A stretch of DNA of 64,000 nucleotides from positions 63,720,606-63,784,605 of the forward strand of contig OY288243.1 of assembly GCA_958450325.1 (NCBI GenBank), read 5' to 3'. Positions 27,675 through 40,599 of the stretch are shown here, one piece after another. The notes beneath the pieces were generated by a model. That model saw only the letters and a list, made by a program, of their open reading frames with translations. It did not search any database and was not told the DNA's origin. Within the stretch, counting starts at the first letter, position 1. Every line of letters starts with the position of its first letter. The stretch comes from Agrostemma githago (Eukaryota; Streptophyta; Magnoliopsida; Caryophyllales; Caryophyllaceae). The translations under genes were made by a program, and so were the position numbers.

Positions 27675-29930
27675 TATTACCAGTAACCATATGACCTCCT
27701 TGAAGAATTTCTTCCAAAATAATAGCATCTTCATCATAGCCTTCCTCCACAAGATCCATATCCTCAAATTCGTTATCCGATTGATCATTGTTCTGATTTA
27801 CTCTGGTATCTTCCCCCAACTCTAACATGAAAGCGTCCCCTACGTCTTCATCCACAGTCAGACCACCCCCTTCTCTATTACCTACAACCCTCTCTATTCC
27901 TTCTACTTCCCGCTCCCTCACAGGTTCCATATTAACAGCAAATTCTACAGGTACATCAACAAGAATAGCATCTTGTTCTAAAATAAGATCTTCCTCATTC
28001 CTCTTTCCTTACATGCCAAAATCATTCCCCCACCCCCATTTCTTCTCAATTCATCTTCTCCCTGGTGCATCTTCTTCCCTAGGGTTTTGATGTTGATGAT
28101 CTTGTTCATCTTCCTCCCCCTCTTGTCAATTGTTGTCATCCCTTAATGGCTCGTGATTAATAATAGGAAATCCAGTGCGTGTGAAAAAAGTTTGGGCAAG
28201 TCCTTCACCTTCATCTTCAGTCAAGGCAGTGTTAACATCCTCTTCCACCCTTCTCCTTATAGCCTCTTGCCTCGCCCAATCTGGATTGGTATCATCCTCC
28301 AAATCCTTCACATTCATTGCTTGAATATAAGGGTCTTCATAATGGAATCCATGAGGGATGTGGTTAGGGTCCCCCATCACTCCACCCATCCCATGAGGTC
28401 CCTCATACAGCACCCTCCTAGCAATATCACCCATGGGTCTAAAGTTCTGTCGTTGCTGCTCCTGATGCCCCTCATCAACATCCATCATGTCATTGTTATT
28501 TCCTCCTACTCCTCCCCTTTGCCTATTTCTACCGTCAACAGGATATAAAATTGTACCTGCAAATGGGATATTTTTTGGTGTAAACCTCATACCTGTCGAG
28601 ACTCTTCCTCCTTGCGTATTTCCCAAGTCGAAATTCACCAACCTGTCTTCCCACAATATTTCCTGGAACGATCTCAAATTATCATGTCCAAGTTGAACTC
28701 TTGTTGTAGCAAACTCAGCTCTTGCCGGAGTAGCCCTCATATCCATATTAAAGATGGCATGGTTCGACTCAACCTGGAATATAACAAACCTCCGACGTAC
28801 ATCTCTTCTGAGCACTGAATTAATCCTAGTAGAAACTTGTCTGGGAGTAGCCGCGCATCTTGTAGATTTGTTACCTATCTTCCCACATCGCACGTAATAC
28901 TTGAAAACCTCTTCGTATTTAAACTGAATCCACACCAACATCCCATCCTTACAAGCTAGGAAGAACCCTGGAATTAACGGTTCATTCAAAAATATAGTAA
29001 CCTTGATTCTAATATAATCATTAACTGGAAAAACCTCCATCGGCTCCACCCAGAAATGTTGTCCTAGAATTCTTCCTATCACATTGCCAACATCATTATT
29101 TATGAACTCAAAAGGCAACCCAACAACCCTAACTCAGAGGTTAGCCATAGGGAACCTCACAGTTCTGGGGATCAATTCTCTTTCCCAGTCCCTAAAAACC
29201 ATAAGTCCTCCATAGAAGGAAGCGACACTTCGGTAAATGATATCTTGCTTATCACGTTCATCTTCACAGTAGAAAATGAAAATGTCATCCATCTTGTACA
29301 CTGTCACTACATTCCTAGTAATCCATTTGACTTCAATGGCTAAGTTGATGGCAAAAGCATCAAACTCCTTATAGTCAACCAAGAATCTCAACACACACTT
29401 ACTGTAAATATCAACATTTTCTTGAATAATCTCAGGATTGAGCGTAAGTATAGCACTTGCCCTTGGCAACCTCCACTCCTGCCCGAACTCCTCTTCACGA
29501 TCTATTCTTGGAGGTTGCTCAGAAATATTGAAATTCCCAGGCTCATCCTCTTCCTCAAAATCATCCATTCTATCAACATTCCTGAGATTGATCCTTCGCA
29601 CATCACCATTAGGTAGCACACCATTAGGGCATTAGGTAATCTACCTCTCCTAACCCTTCTTTCATCACCGGAGTTACTACTGTCACCAGAAGAAGATGAT
29701 ATGTGAACAATCATATCATCACCATTCTCATGCACCAATCCATTATCCAAATTTCCATTTTGGAACGCACGCCTGATCTCAACATCCTCATTGACTAAGT
29801 TGTATTCTTCTCCCTTCATAGCTTCTAGTCTGTTAAATTTAGCCTTCCTCTTGCTTTGATTAAAAGATTTATTGCTTGGAAAATTCTTTTTATTATTGTG
29901 AACTCGGTGTGATCGCTTATGCTTATCCAT
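27675..29930 (-). pseudogene. LINE (L1-type) ORF1: DUF4283 and zinc knuckle, interrupted
   Basis: On the minus strand a start at 29930 (MDKHKRSHRVHNNKKNFPSN) leads, after a frameshift near 29630, to a DUF4283-like RNA-binding block (RASAILTLNPEIIQENVDIY .. VASFYGGLMVFRDWERELIP). A single TGA at about 29132 then stands where Trp is expected (MANL*VRVVGLPFEF). The frame continues through a CCHC-type knuckle (YVRCGKIGNKSTRCA, last Cys altered), an acidic linker and further frames until the CACTA terminus at 27674 cuts it. ORF2 is not joined to it. Confidence 0.85.
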
Positions 29931-30120
29931 CTTACAATTTTATAATACATGCAATGGGAAATCACAACAGAAAAAACAACCTCGGAATACCAAACGTTAC
30001 GCTGCAGAGCATGCGTCTGCAGAGCACACTGCAGCGCCTCCAACCCTTCGGATACTCTCCCCAATCAGGTCGCTCATGTATCTATATTCCTTTTGCTCAT
30101 GTATCTTTATTCTTTTTGTA
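29931..30120 (-). other. Probable LINE 5' untranslated region
   Basis: Sequence upstream of the LINE ORF1 start. It contains a GCAGAG/CTGCAG-rich stretch and no open frame of interest, and it stops at the Stowaway MITE. Confidence 0.35.
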
Positions 30121-30374
30121 CTCCCTCCATTTTAACGAAAACTTCAACTTTTCCTTCTCATAAATTTCTTTGATAGTGGGCCAATGTGGCAAGTAGTTGT
30201 AAAACAATCCTAATCCTCTTAAACTATTGATAAAGTATGTAAACTTCATTGTTGGGTTCATACAATCATACTTTTCTGGCCTTCTTCGGCTTAGCTCACT
30301 TTCGCCCGGAAAAAACCAGGCCCTAGTAAGTAGAGTAACGAAACATTGCTGCAATTCGTAAGAATAAGAGGGAG
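30121..30374. mobile_element. Stowaway-like MITE
   Basis: Termini CTCCCTCCATTTTAACG and, inverted at the right, CTCCCTCTTATTCTTACG. The target site TA lies at 30119-30120 and 30375-30376. It is 254 bp with no coding, and lies downstream of the PERK gene. Confidence 0.7.
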
Positions 30375-30700
30375 TATTATCACTTGGGCTTCATTTTACG
30401 CAAAGTAAAAATGAATAATCAGATTAATATAATAAAAAAGGGAACGGAAGCAAGATCATTATATGAAATAAATTTACCAGAATTTACAATGATAATCGTA
30501 ATAATTGTAAGAAAAAATCAATTATGGATACATGGGAGAGTGAAAAAGCAATCATCATTCTGTTGATACGAAATTTAAAAAAAAAATCAAAGAATTGGGT
30601 AAAAATTGTTAGATAAGCATGGCAATCTAAAAAAAATATTAGAGTATAAAACAATTGTTTTTCCATTCCAAAATCAGCCTACGATACTTTCTTTACAACA

Positions 30701-33700
30701 TCATACTGCAGAGCTTCCACTGAAACCTCGGCTGTCCCCCCCTTTTATCTTCCCCATCTCCATCTCTCTTGTCGTCTGACGGCTCGCTCCTTCACTACTT
30801 GAACCAGAAGGGTACATACCGTACTCGCTGGTGGTCCCACCGTACTCGCTGCTGCCAACGTCTTGGCTTGCGAGTGCCACCTGCCTGAATCTCTTCATGT
30901 CTTCCTTGTACTGACCGCTTTCATAATCGGAACTTCCATAAGAACTGTACATTGAGCTTTGTCCCGGTCTCATGCCTTCATTCAGATCCGACAGCGACAC
31001 TTCTCCTTCCAATGCTCTAACCACCTATTCATGTCATCGGTATAGTCATTAGGCTCGGCTTTCTTAGAGTTTTTTTTCTTTTTTTGGTTCAAATATCTAT
31101 ATATAGGTTTTTTATTTTTTATTTAAGCCTACAGATTTATTTAGGTAACTTCAGTATGTTAGCCACTGCTTTATGGTACAATTTCTGGGGCTGTCCCTAG
31201 GTTTATTACAACCGAGGAAAAAGTGCAAGTAATAACAGCAACAACATAAAGCACCTGACTCATCCGTGGTCGGCGCCGTGCAGAGTGTCGCACGCAAGCA
31301 GCAGCGCAAGCGACCATACGAGCCATTTCATTAGGATTGAAGTTCTTTAGCAAGCGTGGATCGACAAGAGAATCAAAGTTATTTTCCTCCAAAGATCTTG
31401 TCAGCAAAGGCCTTGCCTGTAATCGGAAAGGAAAATTATTTCAAGTAGAAAGGACACAGAAGTATCAGCATCTGGATGAGTCTTAAAAATAGATTTTACT
31501 ACAGGATCAAAAGTTTACCCAGTCAACTAAACTGTCATCCATGTAAGTGTGGGCAGGATCAACAGGTCGTCGCCCAGTAATCAATTCCAAGAGCATGACC
31601 CCAAACGAGAAAACATCAGATTTGTCGGTAAGTTTGCCACTAGCCGCATATTCAGGAGCCAGGTATCTGCAAATGACAATCATATAAAGATATTAAGCTT
31701 TGATTTTAAGCATGAAACACAAGCAGAAGAGCCTGCATCAACTATTCTGTCTTGATTTGGATTTAGTATATTTTTGTTTATGGGACATTTGAATTAGTTC
31801 AGTGCTTTTCCACTTTCAGTAGATTTAATCCATGGAAAACACTCATACAAATGGGCCTCGATCTACTCTCAGAGGTTTATCGTCGCTTTAAACTTTGTTC
31901 AATGGAAATTTCAATATCTTACTAGAATAGAACATGTGAAAAATGGAACATACCCAAAGGTTCCCATCACACGAGTTGACACATGAGTATTTACATCAGA
32001 AGAAAGCTTTGCAAGTCCAAAGTCAGCAACCTGAATGAATAAAAGCTACCTTAGAATTCAAAAGGAAGACTATCAACGGAACGAAAACTATTAGTACGAA
32101 GTACTAAATAGATGCTCCAAAACTAAAAGCTACACATGCTGCAAACAAAAAAATTGTTTACAAAGATGCCTCTTTACTGATAATGCAATCTCACCATTGC
32201 CTCAAACTTGTTATTCAAAAGAATATTTGCTGCTTTAATATCCCGATGAATAATCTTTGGATGACCTACAAAGACAGATAGTAAAGAGTCGATTATAGTA
32301 GACTTTTAGCATGGATGCATGGCAACAAGACTAGTGTTAGAAGGGAGACTTACAATCCTCATGCAAATATGCTAATCCTTTTGCAGATCCTAGAGCAATC
32401 CTGAGTCTTGTTGGCCACTCCATGGTGGGGTTCCCTTTCCCTGCAACATGGTATTTTCGATCAAACTAACACATATATATTGAACGCTACTCCGTAATAA
32501 TAATAGGCATAAACACCAAGCAAAATATTGGGAATGCAGCGGCAGAGCGTAGAAAAATTGGAGCAAGAAGACAAACTAACCATGCAAATGGAACTCCATG
32601 GTTCCGTTAGGAACAAACTCATATACCAACAACCTATGTGATCCAGTAATACAGTATCCAACCAAAGAGACAAGATGTTTATGATGAACTCGGCTAATAA
32701 TCTCGACCTCTGCCTGGAATTCTCGCTCCCCTTGTCCACTACCGGATTTAAGAGACTTAACTGCAACTTCCTTCCCATTAGGCAGGATGCCTTTGTGGAC
32801 ATAACCAAACCCACCTTGGCCCAAGATGTTATCGTCAGCAAAGTTATCCGTTGCCATTGCCAATTCATCGTACGAAAATGTACTCTTAGAAAACCCAAGT
32901 GTAAGCCCGGGGGAAGGGGGTGGAATCTGGTTCTCTGACCCAATGCTAGACCCGGAACCCCCAGCACTACTCATAAAAGCTGCAGCAGCAGGTGCCGATT
33001 GGGGGGAAGGTGGTCGAGGTGGGGGACGTGGTGGAATTGCTGCGGAAGGAGGAGGCGGCGGCCTTGGCACCTGGTAATGCTCAGCTGGTGGGGGGTAATT
33101 CTGCTGCCAGTGTTGTGCTTGAACATCATAATGACCATCTAACATTAAAAAAAGAACCACAAATAAAGTTATACAACAACAACAACAACAACAACAACAT
33201 TACCCAAGTGGCTCAATGGCCCCCGCAATTTCAATGGCTCCCGCAAATTGCGGGGTAAGGGGGTCCGATGAAGGCAGCCTTACCCTTGTGTTAGCAACAC
33301 AAAGAGACTGTATCAATGACAAAAAATAGGCAAAGGACAAATAAAAAATATGGAAAATAAGTGAACAAATGGACCATGTTGTCAAGCCCTTCTTCATTCA
33401 ATACTGATGTACCATGGTCCATCATCTATCCTCTTACATCTGCTTTGGAGAAAGTAGGGAAATCTTCACATTGAGCTCGATTTTGAGCTGAATCAAATCA
33501 TTTAGAAACTCCCAAACCAAAACCGTGTTATCTTTTGCGAAGAACTAGAACCGAATTCAAGTGCCAATTCAGATCTGCAACCAACTAATGAAGTCCCAAC
33601 TACTTAAATCCCAAGCATTCCAAAGCTTTGAAGTAAAGATAACCCCACATTTGTAACACATAGTCCATCACATCACATGCAATAAGGAAGATCTAATTAA

Positions 33701-34401
33701 AAGGCTAATGAATCGCCCAAGCACCCGTTTTGTACTAAACTCGATGATTAAAAAGTTAATCTTGTGAATTAGACAGAATTAGAATGATTTTAAAAAAAGA
33801 GGGGAGGGCAGCCACCTTTAGGTGGTCCAGGATGAGACGGAGGAGGAACATAGTAACCTTCACCAGGACCATACTCATCATCTCTTCTTCTCTTATTCTT
33901 CTTCTTCCTGCTACAACACATACAAATAATAGTGATAATCACCAGCACCGCCACCCCAGCAATCGCTATCCCCACGACCACCCCTGTCGATATTCCACCG
34001 CCATTGTTATCACCGCCCGAACCCGAACCCGAACCCGAGCTCGGCGATTTACTGCTCGGGGAAGGTTTACTGCCGCCGGAAGACGGCGGGGATTTGGTCG
34101 AGGGAGCGGCGGGTGATGGGGGCGAAGGGCTGGTGCCAGGCGGAGTGGGAGGAGAGGGGGAGGAGGTGGGTGGTGGTGGTGGTGAGGTGGTGGTGGTGGA
34201 GGGCGGGGGTGCCGGAGGAGTGAGAGAGGGTACGGAGGGAGGCGGGGCGGCGGGAGTGGTGGTGGTTGGAGGTGGAGCCGCGGGGGTGGTGGCTGGAGGT
34301 GGGGCGGCGGTTGGTGGGGTTGAGGGAAGTGTTGCGGTGGGCGGTGGGGCGGTGGAGTTGGTCGCCGGCGGGGAAGAAGACGGCGAGGGGGAGGAGGACA
34401 T
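30701..34401 (-). CDS. PERK1: Proline-rich extensin-like receptor kinase (PERK1-like), eight exons
   Basis: Exons in order: 34401-33816, 33138-32581, 32440-32354, 32265-32195, 32030-31954, 31666-31519, 31416-31255 and 31024-30701. All have GT..AG borders and join in phase to 670 residues; known PERK1 is about 650. Residues 1-138 are Ser/Pro/Thr-rich extracellular sequence without a classical signal peptide, as is usual in PERKs. Residues about 140-162 are the membrane span, followed by a basic stop-transfer stretch (SRKKKNKRRR). A second Pro-rich juxtamembrane region leads to a complete Ser/Thr kinase: GQGGFG 302-307, Lys323, Glu339, HRD 417-419, Asn424, DFG 437-439 and APEYAASGKLTDKSDVFSFG. 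The tail PSGSSSEG..QTTREMEMGKIK is the PERK1-type C-terminus. It should act at the plasma membrane in cell-wall sensing. A start at 34473 would add 24 residues; I prefer 34401 (MSSSPSPSSSPP) because it matches PERK N-termini. Confidence 0.93.
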
Positions 34402-34763
34402 TATTATAGAAGGAAGTTGGTTTGAGAGGGGAAAGAGGGTGGAGAGTCCTTTTGAGGGAAGCAGAAGAAGCACATGGGGGTGTGGAATAAATGGGGAGGT
34501 CTGAGTTGGAGTCCTACAGGGTGGGGCCTACACGCCTACTCCGCTCATTTCTCCGTCTTTCACTCTTACTCTACAGTCTACTCTACTCCGCGTTTTTATT
34601 ATTCCTCGTTTTTTCTTCCTTTTACGGTCACATCTTCATTCTACATCATCAAAATTGAGTATAATGGCACAATTATATGTCACCATAATTTTAATTTTTT
34701 TTAATTCCTTCTCATCATCATAAACTCTATCCATCAATAAGTGTACTGAGAAATGGTCGATTA
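34402..34763 (-). promoter_or_regulatory. PERK 5' leader and proximal promoter
   Basis: CT-rich on the minus strand just before the start (CCACCCTCTTTCCCCTCTC), typical of a plant leader. No clear TATA box stands out. The stretch ends at a PIF-type MITE, so the uninterrupted promoter is about 360 bases. Confidence 0.4.
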
Positions 34764-35051
34764 GGGCATTTGCAATCGTAGTCTACCATATTTTTTATTG
34801 TCACATCAACATATTCTTCTATATATAGAACTCCTATATTTTTATCTCAATGGTTAGAGTTTGATCCAATCTCAAAGAAAATATGGAGGGAGAAAAAATA
34901 TGAACAATTTTCGAGGCATATCTTCAACATGAAATTGGTTTTTGGTTTTAGAAAACAACTCCTTAACAGGGAGCTCCTTATGTGTACAACAATGGGTAAG
35001 TAGCTCCTTATTGTATATGGAACTTCTTATTATTGCCCATTACTATTGCCC
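34764..35051. mobile_element. PIF/Harbinger (Tourist-like) MITE
   Basis: Starts GGGCATTTGCAATCG and ends with the complement of GGGCAATAGTAATGG. TTA lies on both sides (34761-34763, 35052-35054). It is 288 bp with no coding, and lies directly upstream of the PERK promoter. Confidence 0.75.
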
Positions 35052-35120
35052 TTATTACACTTATTGAGAGACAATTTGATGTTACAATGTACTCCGTACC
35101 AATTTAATAAAAATATATTA

Positions 35121-35209
35121 TTTCCGTCTCGGTCATTTATCATCCTTTTTTTTCTATTATTTGTGAGTATTTTAATCAAAGGATAACAAATTACTGAGAC
35201 GGAAAGAAT
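35121..35209. mobile_element. Degraded Stowaway-like MITE
   Basis: TTCCGTCTCGGTCATTTATC at the left is mirrored by TTTCCGTCTCAGTAATTTGT read on the minus strand at the right. The outer CTCCC of the family is mutated. Confidence 0.55.
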
Positions 35210-36099
35210 ATACGTTTAATGTGGAGTATAAAATACGGAGTACTATATATTTGTTACAATCTGCAATGAGTACGAATATAAATACGTACAACAAAAGTGA
35301 TCTCTCAATAAGTTATTTAGGGACCGTCTCTTTCTATATTTTGTGTATGTCAATTAGAAAATGACATTTGACAAGTATGATTTAACCTAAAGTGGTTAAT
35401 TTAGGTGTGTTAATAATTTTACTCCGACATTTGTAGTTAAGTTGTTATAGTTAAGTACGCAGAATTTAAATAGTTCATATTTTTAACAAAACCTAGCTTT
35501 CCTCTTCCATTTGGGGCCTCCATCGATAATTAATCGATGGTAAGCTCCAAAAATTGTTTAATTTTCAATTCCTGATAATCAAACTCTTCTTCAATAAAAG
35601 TATCTCTTTTTATGAGAGTTGTTTTTTCGTCTTTTATTTCGAGGTTTCTTTTCTTTATATCGAGGTTTCACTCCTCTACATTAGTATATGGCTTAGATTC
35701 GTCAAGAACTATGTGCAAGATCATGAGAGCACTGGAATTCGTATGTACGGTGATACAATTGTGGTCAGTTACTATTTGTCAAAATAGATAAAGTTATCCT
35801 TTGGAGACTATTTCATCAGATCTATAGATTTCTTCGCGAAAGGCTATGTCAATAAACAACGATAAATAGAAGGTTATGCAGAAACGCTTTATTCTAATAG
35901 TGATCTTTGTCTCAAGTGTGTTCTTTATTTATTTTTTACAAATCTGTATTCAGTTCAATTTGACATCGTTTGGAGATGTCAGATGACTTATTATTAATGA
36001 TATTGATCTTCACTTTAAAAAAAATAGTTTATATTTCTATTTTTGTTTCTTACAATTCTAGTTTTTTTAATTAAATTATATTCAATCCATTTTGTTGCA
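35210..36099. other. Intergenic, no gene recognised
   Basis: AT-rich. One terminus of the small GTACC-type element (GTGATCTCTCAATAAGTTAT, 35300-35345) is present without its partner. The 77-codon frame at 35554 shows no family features. Confidence 0.4.
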
Positions 36100-36108
36100 A
36101 TCATGAAC

Positions 36109-37314
36109 GGAAGATGATACACTTACACGCGGTGTATGAAAATTTCATACACAGCGAACCACATCGCGCCACGTGGATGATTAGGCTAGGGTTAAGTTAG
36201 TAATTTTACATCTTTAGTTAATTATTAACCTTAACCTAGTTAAGTCAATTTTAGAAACTTTTGTATTTTGTTTTTATTTTGCATTTTTCGATTTCGTGAA
36301 ATAATCATATAAATTGTTAATATATTTTCGATTCATTTAAAATGTAAAATTAATTAATATGATTACATTTTGTAGTTTTTCAAAATCTTAATTATTATTA
36401 CATATATGAATAATAGGTAAATATATTAAAATAAATAATTAATAATTAAAATTTTTGAAAATTTTAAATTAAATTCATGAAAATTTTATTTAAATTTTTT
36501 AATACAATTTTTTAGTATATTAATAATTGAAACATTTCCTACACATATATATAATATAATTGTCAAAAATTTAAAAACGTATATCCAAAAATTGACTTTA
36601 TAATTTTCGAAAATTTTAATTAAGCTTACAGAATCTATTCACGTTTTTTATAATTATAAAAATATTTATTATATATATACGTCTACGTCGTAAAAAGATT
36701 ATACGGAAATACGTAGAAGATGGATAAAAATATACTGTATAATGAATTGGAATGGAATGGAATAGAATATTAATTAAGAATATTCCTTATGTGTTCACAT
36801 TGTAATTACTTTGATTTGTTAACTTTTATATATATTTACCTTTTATATAGAGTAATCATATGTTTAATATATTTAGTAATCATATTATTCACCTTTTCGA
36901 AAATTTTAATATATTTACTTTTTCGAAAATTTTAATATGTTTTGTAATGGAGTACTATTTTTCAAAAATTGTAATTATTAGTTATTTATCTTAATATATT
37001 TACCTTTTATATATTTATAGAATAATAGATTAAGATTTTAAAAAACTACAAAATGTAATAATATTAATTAATTTTACATTTTAAATGAATCAAAAATATA
37101 TTAACAATATCATATAATTATTTCAAGAAAACGAAAAATACAAAAATAAATTACAAAGTTTCCAAAGTTGACTTAACTAAATTAACTAAAAGTGTAAAAT
37201 TACCAACCTAACCCTCAACTAATCACTCTAGGTTAACAAAGAGTTGACACGTGGCGCGATATAATTCACTGTGTATGAAACTTTCATACACCACGTGTAA
37301 GTGTAGCCTTTTCG
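36109..37314. mobile_element. Mutator-like (MULE) non-autonomous element, 9-bp TSD
   Basis: Inverted termini of about 190 bp (ACACTTACACGCGGTGTATG at the left; ACACTTACACGTGGTGTATG on the minus strand at the right), both containing TCGCGCCACGTG. They are bounded by ATCATGAAC at 36100-36108 and again at 37315-37323, the 9-bp duplication typical of Mutator. The 1206 bp hold AT-rich filler and no transposase. The arms would pair along most of their length. Confidence 0.9.
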
Positions 37315-37323
37315 ATCATGAAC

Positions 37324-38070
37324 ATATTTATACAATTTCCATTTTTTTTTTGTAAAATGCAAATTAACAAAACTAGTACTGAGTACGGAGTATATAATTT
37401 AGGTAACTTCAAAATTTCTTTTTAAAAAACTTAATTTATTGTTAAATATATATTCCTTTTTTTTTTGTTATATTTATGAATTTTATATGAACTTTTGTTT
37501 TATCATAAATCTCTTTTCATATCATTTATGAGCTAATGACATATATAATCTTTTCTTAAATCTTAATTTAGAGTATAATCATTACCTTTTTTTTAATCTT
37601 ATTATATAATCTTTTCACATAATCTTTACTTGTTATTAAATTAAACGAAAATATGAAATAAAGGAAACAATAAAAGGAAAGGAAAATCGTCTCGCTACGA
37701 TAGACATCATCACTCATATATAGAGTGATTATTCTGTGTAAGAAAATTAAAGTGAAGAAATTTATAAGTATTTGTTCTTTAATGGCTATACTTTTCTAAG
37801 TATGTACTCTTTGATTCTTCTTTTTCCAAATGAAGGAATACAAGATAATTTCTTTTAAAAAAAATGGAAAATCTTGAAATTTGGAAACAATAAATGACAA
37901 ATGAGAAAAGGAAACAAACTTTAAAAGTTAATGTTTCACCAAAGTTTAGGCTTAATAGTAGACAATTTTGTTTCCTTTATCAAGGAAACAAATTAGTTTG
38001 ATATTATCACAATTATACAACCGTTGTACCGTGCGATAGACCTTAAAAGTAGAAATTTATGGTAAAGACT
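37324..38070. other. Intergenic, no gene recognised
   Basis: Very AT-rich with poly-T runs. No gene, RNA or clear transposon terminus is seen before the LTR at 38071. Confidence 0.5.
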
Positions 38071-39679
38071 TGTGGACTTGGCAAAGTCCACCCAGACGCG
38101 CCTACGCGCGGGTTTGGATAGGCGGATGTTCTCGTGGAGAGATTGATCTCGAATTGAAATTGAAATCGAAGTGGAGTCACCACCAAATTTTGTGTGAGTT
38201 AGGATCCCTTCGAGCCCACTTTATACTTAGGCCATACCGCGCACCAAGCATAGTTTGCCATATAGTATTAGAGCTTAGGGCTCGTCCCTTTGCATATCCG
38301 ATATCGAATGTCGAATATTGTATATTGTATGACTCTCGTAACCAATGATTTTGGGCATTCGAAAGCCGAAGATTCTGAGTAAGGGTGAAGGTACGTGTGT
38401 AACACCCCGTATTTTTGACCATTTTAGTTATTTCTAATAACGATTAACATTAATAAATCAAGTCTCGACAAACTATTTTAAATAGTAATATTCGATTCCT
38501 GTGCCTTTGGAACCTTTCTATTTCACTTCACTGTTTGCAAAACTGAAATTTTTAGCGTTATCGCAATTCTGCGCGATTTCGTAAAATGATTCCTATTTTC
38601 TCATACGGACTCCGATTGAGGCGTTTCAAAAGCCTAACATTATTATTTTTCCAAGACCTAAACAATGGTCATATTAAAATTACAGTTTATAAGTGAATCA
38701 TAAAAATATTGAACGGGACAACCCCTTTGCAACAAAAATCGTCACCGACGAATCGTTTCTCGACTTTCGATTTCCGTACTTCTTTCCTAACCTTTGTGGA
38801 ACCAAAATAACTCCAAAATATCATCCTTACATACTCCATACCGTCACCTTGAAGTCCAAGGGTCAAAAAAATGTTTTTCTAATCAAAAACACCAAATAGG
38901 GTAATGTACCTTCAAAAGTATGACTAGCCATTTGAAGCAATTGTCATTTCTTTGTCCATTGTTTGCGCCCTCGCCAAAGGCACGACCAAGTGCCCTTATA
39001 ATCACCCTCATATGATCCTTAAACTCATATGTTCATCCACTGAATATCCTCCTTAAAATCCTTTCTAAAAACCAAAGAAAAACCATCAAAATAATCCTAA
39101 ATTCTTAAGCCTTTACACCACCATTTTGAAGAGCTCTAATACCTTCTTTCTCTTATCTTATACTACTTATTTTCAAAAATATTTAATAGTATATATATAA
39201 CAACTAAATTAGTTTGTTTTTGTGTCCTTCTAACTAATTTATGAAGAGGAGCAAGAGAAAAGACGCATCGATCTTCGTTTTCTTATATGTTGTAGAATAG
39301 ATTATTTTTACTTAAGGTAACCTAACTTTTCTTCGCCCTCGAATCTCGTAGTATAGTGTTTAGACTCTAAATAACATATAACATCATGTTTAAGACTAAA
39401 TCATTAGATCACCAAGTTTAAAGTTAACTATTTGTTGATTTATCACTTAACAATACATGTTGTAAAATGGATTCAGTAATGTGTGATGTATGTTTATGAT
39501 TTCTATGTGTACAATATGTTCCGAATTAGCCTTAGATTCCTTCATAAAAGTTGTAGATCTAAATGTCTAGAGTATATGAAAAATATTAAAAGTAAGTTTT
39601 TATGATTATATATATTTAATAATGATTTATTTCGTAAATTGATACTGTATAAATTTATATACGATCTGGGTAAATAATA

Positions 39680-39886
39680 CTCCCTCCGAGTTTCTAACAT
39701 TGCCCCATTTGTGTTTTGGGTGGAAAATAAGGAAGGGAAAATGAGTGGTTAAAAAATAAAAGAGGAAGAGAGAGAAATTGGTGGATAAATGTGAACCACA
39801 CATTTATGGCCAAAAGTAGAAAATGGGTAAAAGATCAAACTCAGTCCAAAAAGCAAAATGGGGCAATGTTAGAAACTCGGAGGGAG
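39680..39886. mobile_element. Stowaway MITE 1 in LTR X
   Basis: CTCCCTCCGAGTTTCTAACA at the left is mirrored exactly at the right, with TA on each side (39678-39679, 39887-39888). It is 207 bp. Confidence 0.9.
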
Positions 39887-40275
39887 TATGTTTCTTGATG
39901 TTAAACGTTTTTTTACTTGAAAAAATATATTATGTTCCTGATGATGTTTTGTATTTGCGAGCCAAATTTCGTATAAATCCAACATATATAATTTCATTTA
40001 TAAAATTTGTACTAAAATGGATCAGAGGAAAGATGATTTTATTTAAGAAAATTTATAAAGTATTTTAATCTAAATTTCTGGGGTTAAGTTTTGTACATAT
40101 ATAGGTATCTAAAATAAATATTCAGTTAACTTTCATGATTTTTAAGCATTTCAAAAGATTTAAAAGAAAGTATTGAAACCCGTATCATTTTCGTTTTTAA
40201 TTTTTTTTAAAATAATAAAACTTCTTATTTCTGAAAAATGAAATTATGTATGGAAACCTAACTCATAAAATTATA

Positions 40276-40599
40276 CTCCCTCCGATTACCTGTGTTCTTC
40301 CCTATTTCCTTTTTGGGCTGAGTTTGATTTTCTTCCCTCTTTCCATTTAAGGAAAGTTTTATCATTTCATTAATTAATATAATATTCCTCTCTCCTACTT
40401 TTCCACCACACTTTTTCTTATTTAATTAATATAATATTTCTCTCTCTTACTTTTTCATTCTACTTTTTCTCATTTAATTAATATAATATTTCTCTCTCTT
40501 ACTTTTTCATTCCACCCTTCATATTATATTAATATAATTACTCCCTCCTTATTTTCTTCCCCAAAAAGAAAGGGGAAGAACACAGGTAATCGGAGGGAG
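40276..40599. mobile_element. Stowaway MITE 2 in LTR X
   Basis: CTCCCTCCGATTACCTGTGT at the left and its inverse at the right, TA at 40274-40275 and 40600-40601. It is 324 bp and carries three tandem CTCTCTTACTTTTTCATT-type internal units. Confidence 0.9.

Noticed and set aside
27237..27694. Overlapping 100-120 codon frames on both strands
   Set aside because: All are translations of the palindromic subterminal repeats of the CACTA element.
33932..34504. 190-codon plus-strand frame rich in Gly, Glu and Val
   Set aside because: It is the complement of the Pro/Ser/Thr-rich PERK exon 1, a known effect of such sequences.
37324..38070. Possible gene in the gap before LTR A
   Set aside because: No frame of useful length and no splice-consistent coding; only AT-rich filler.
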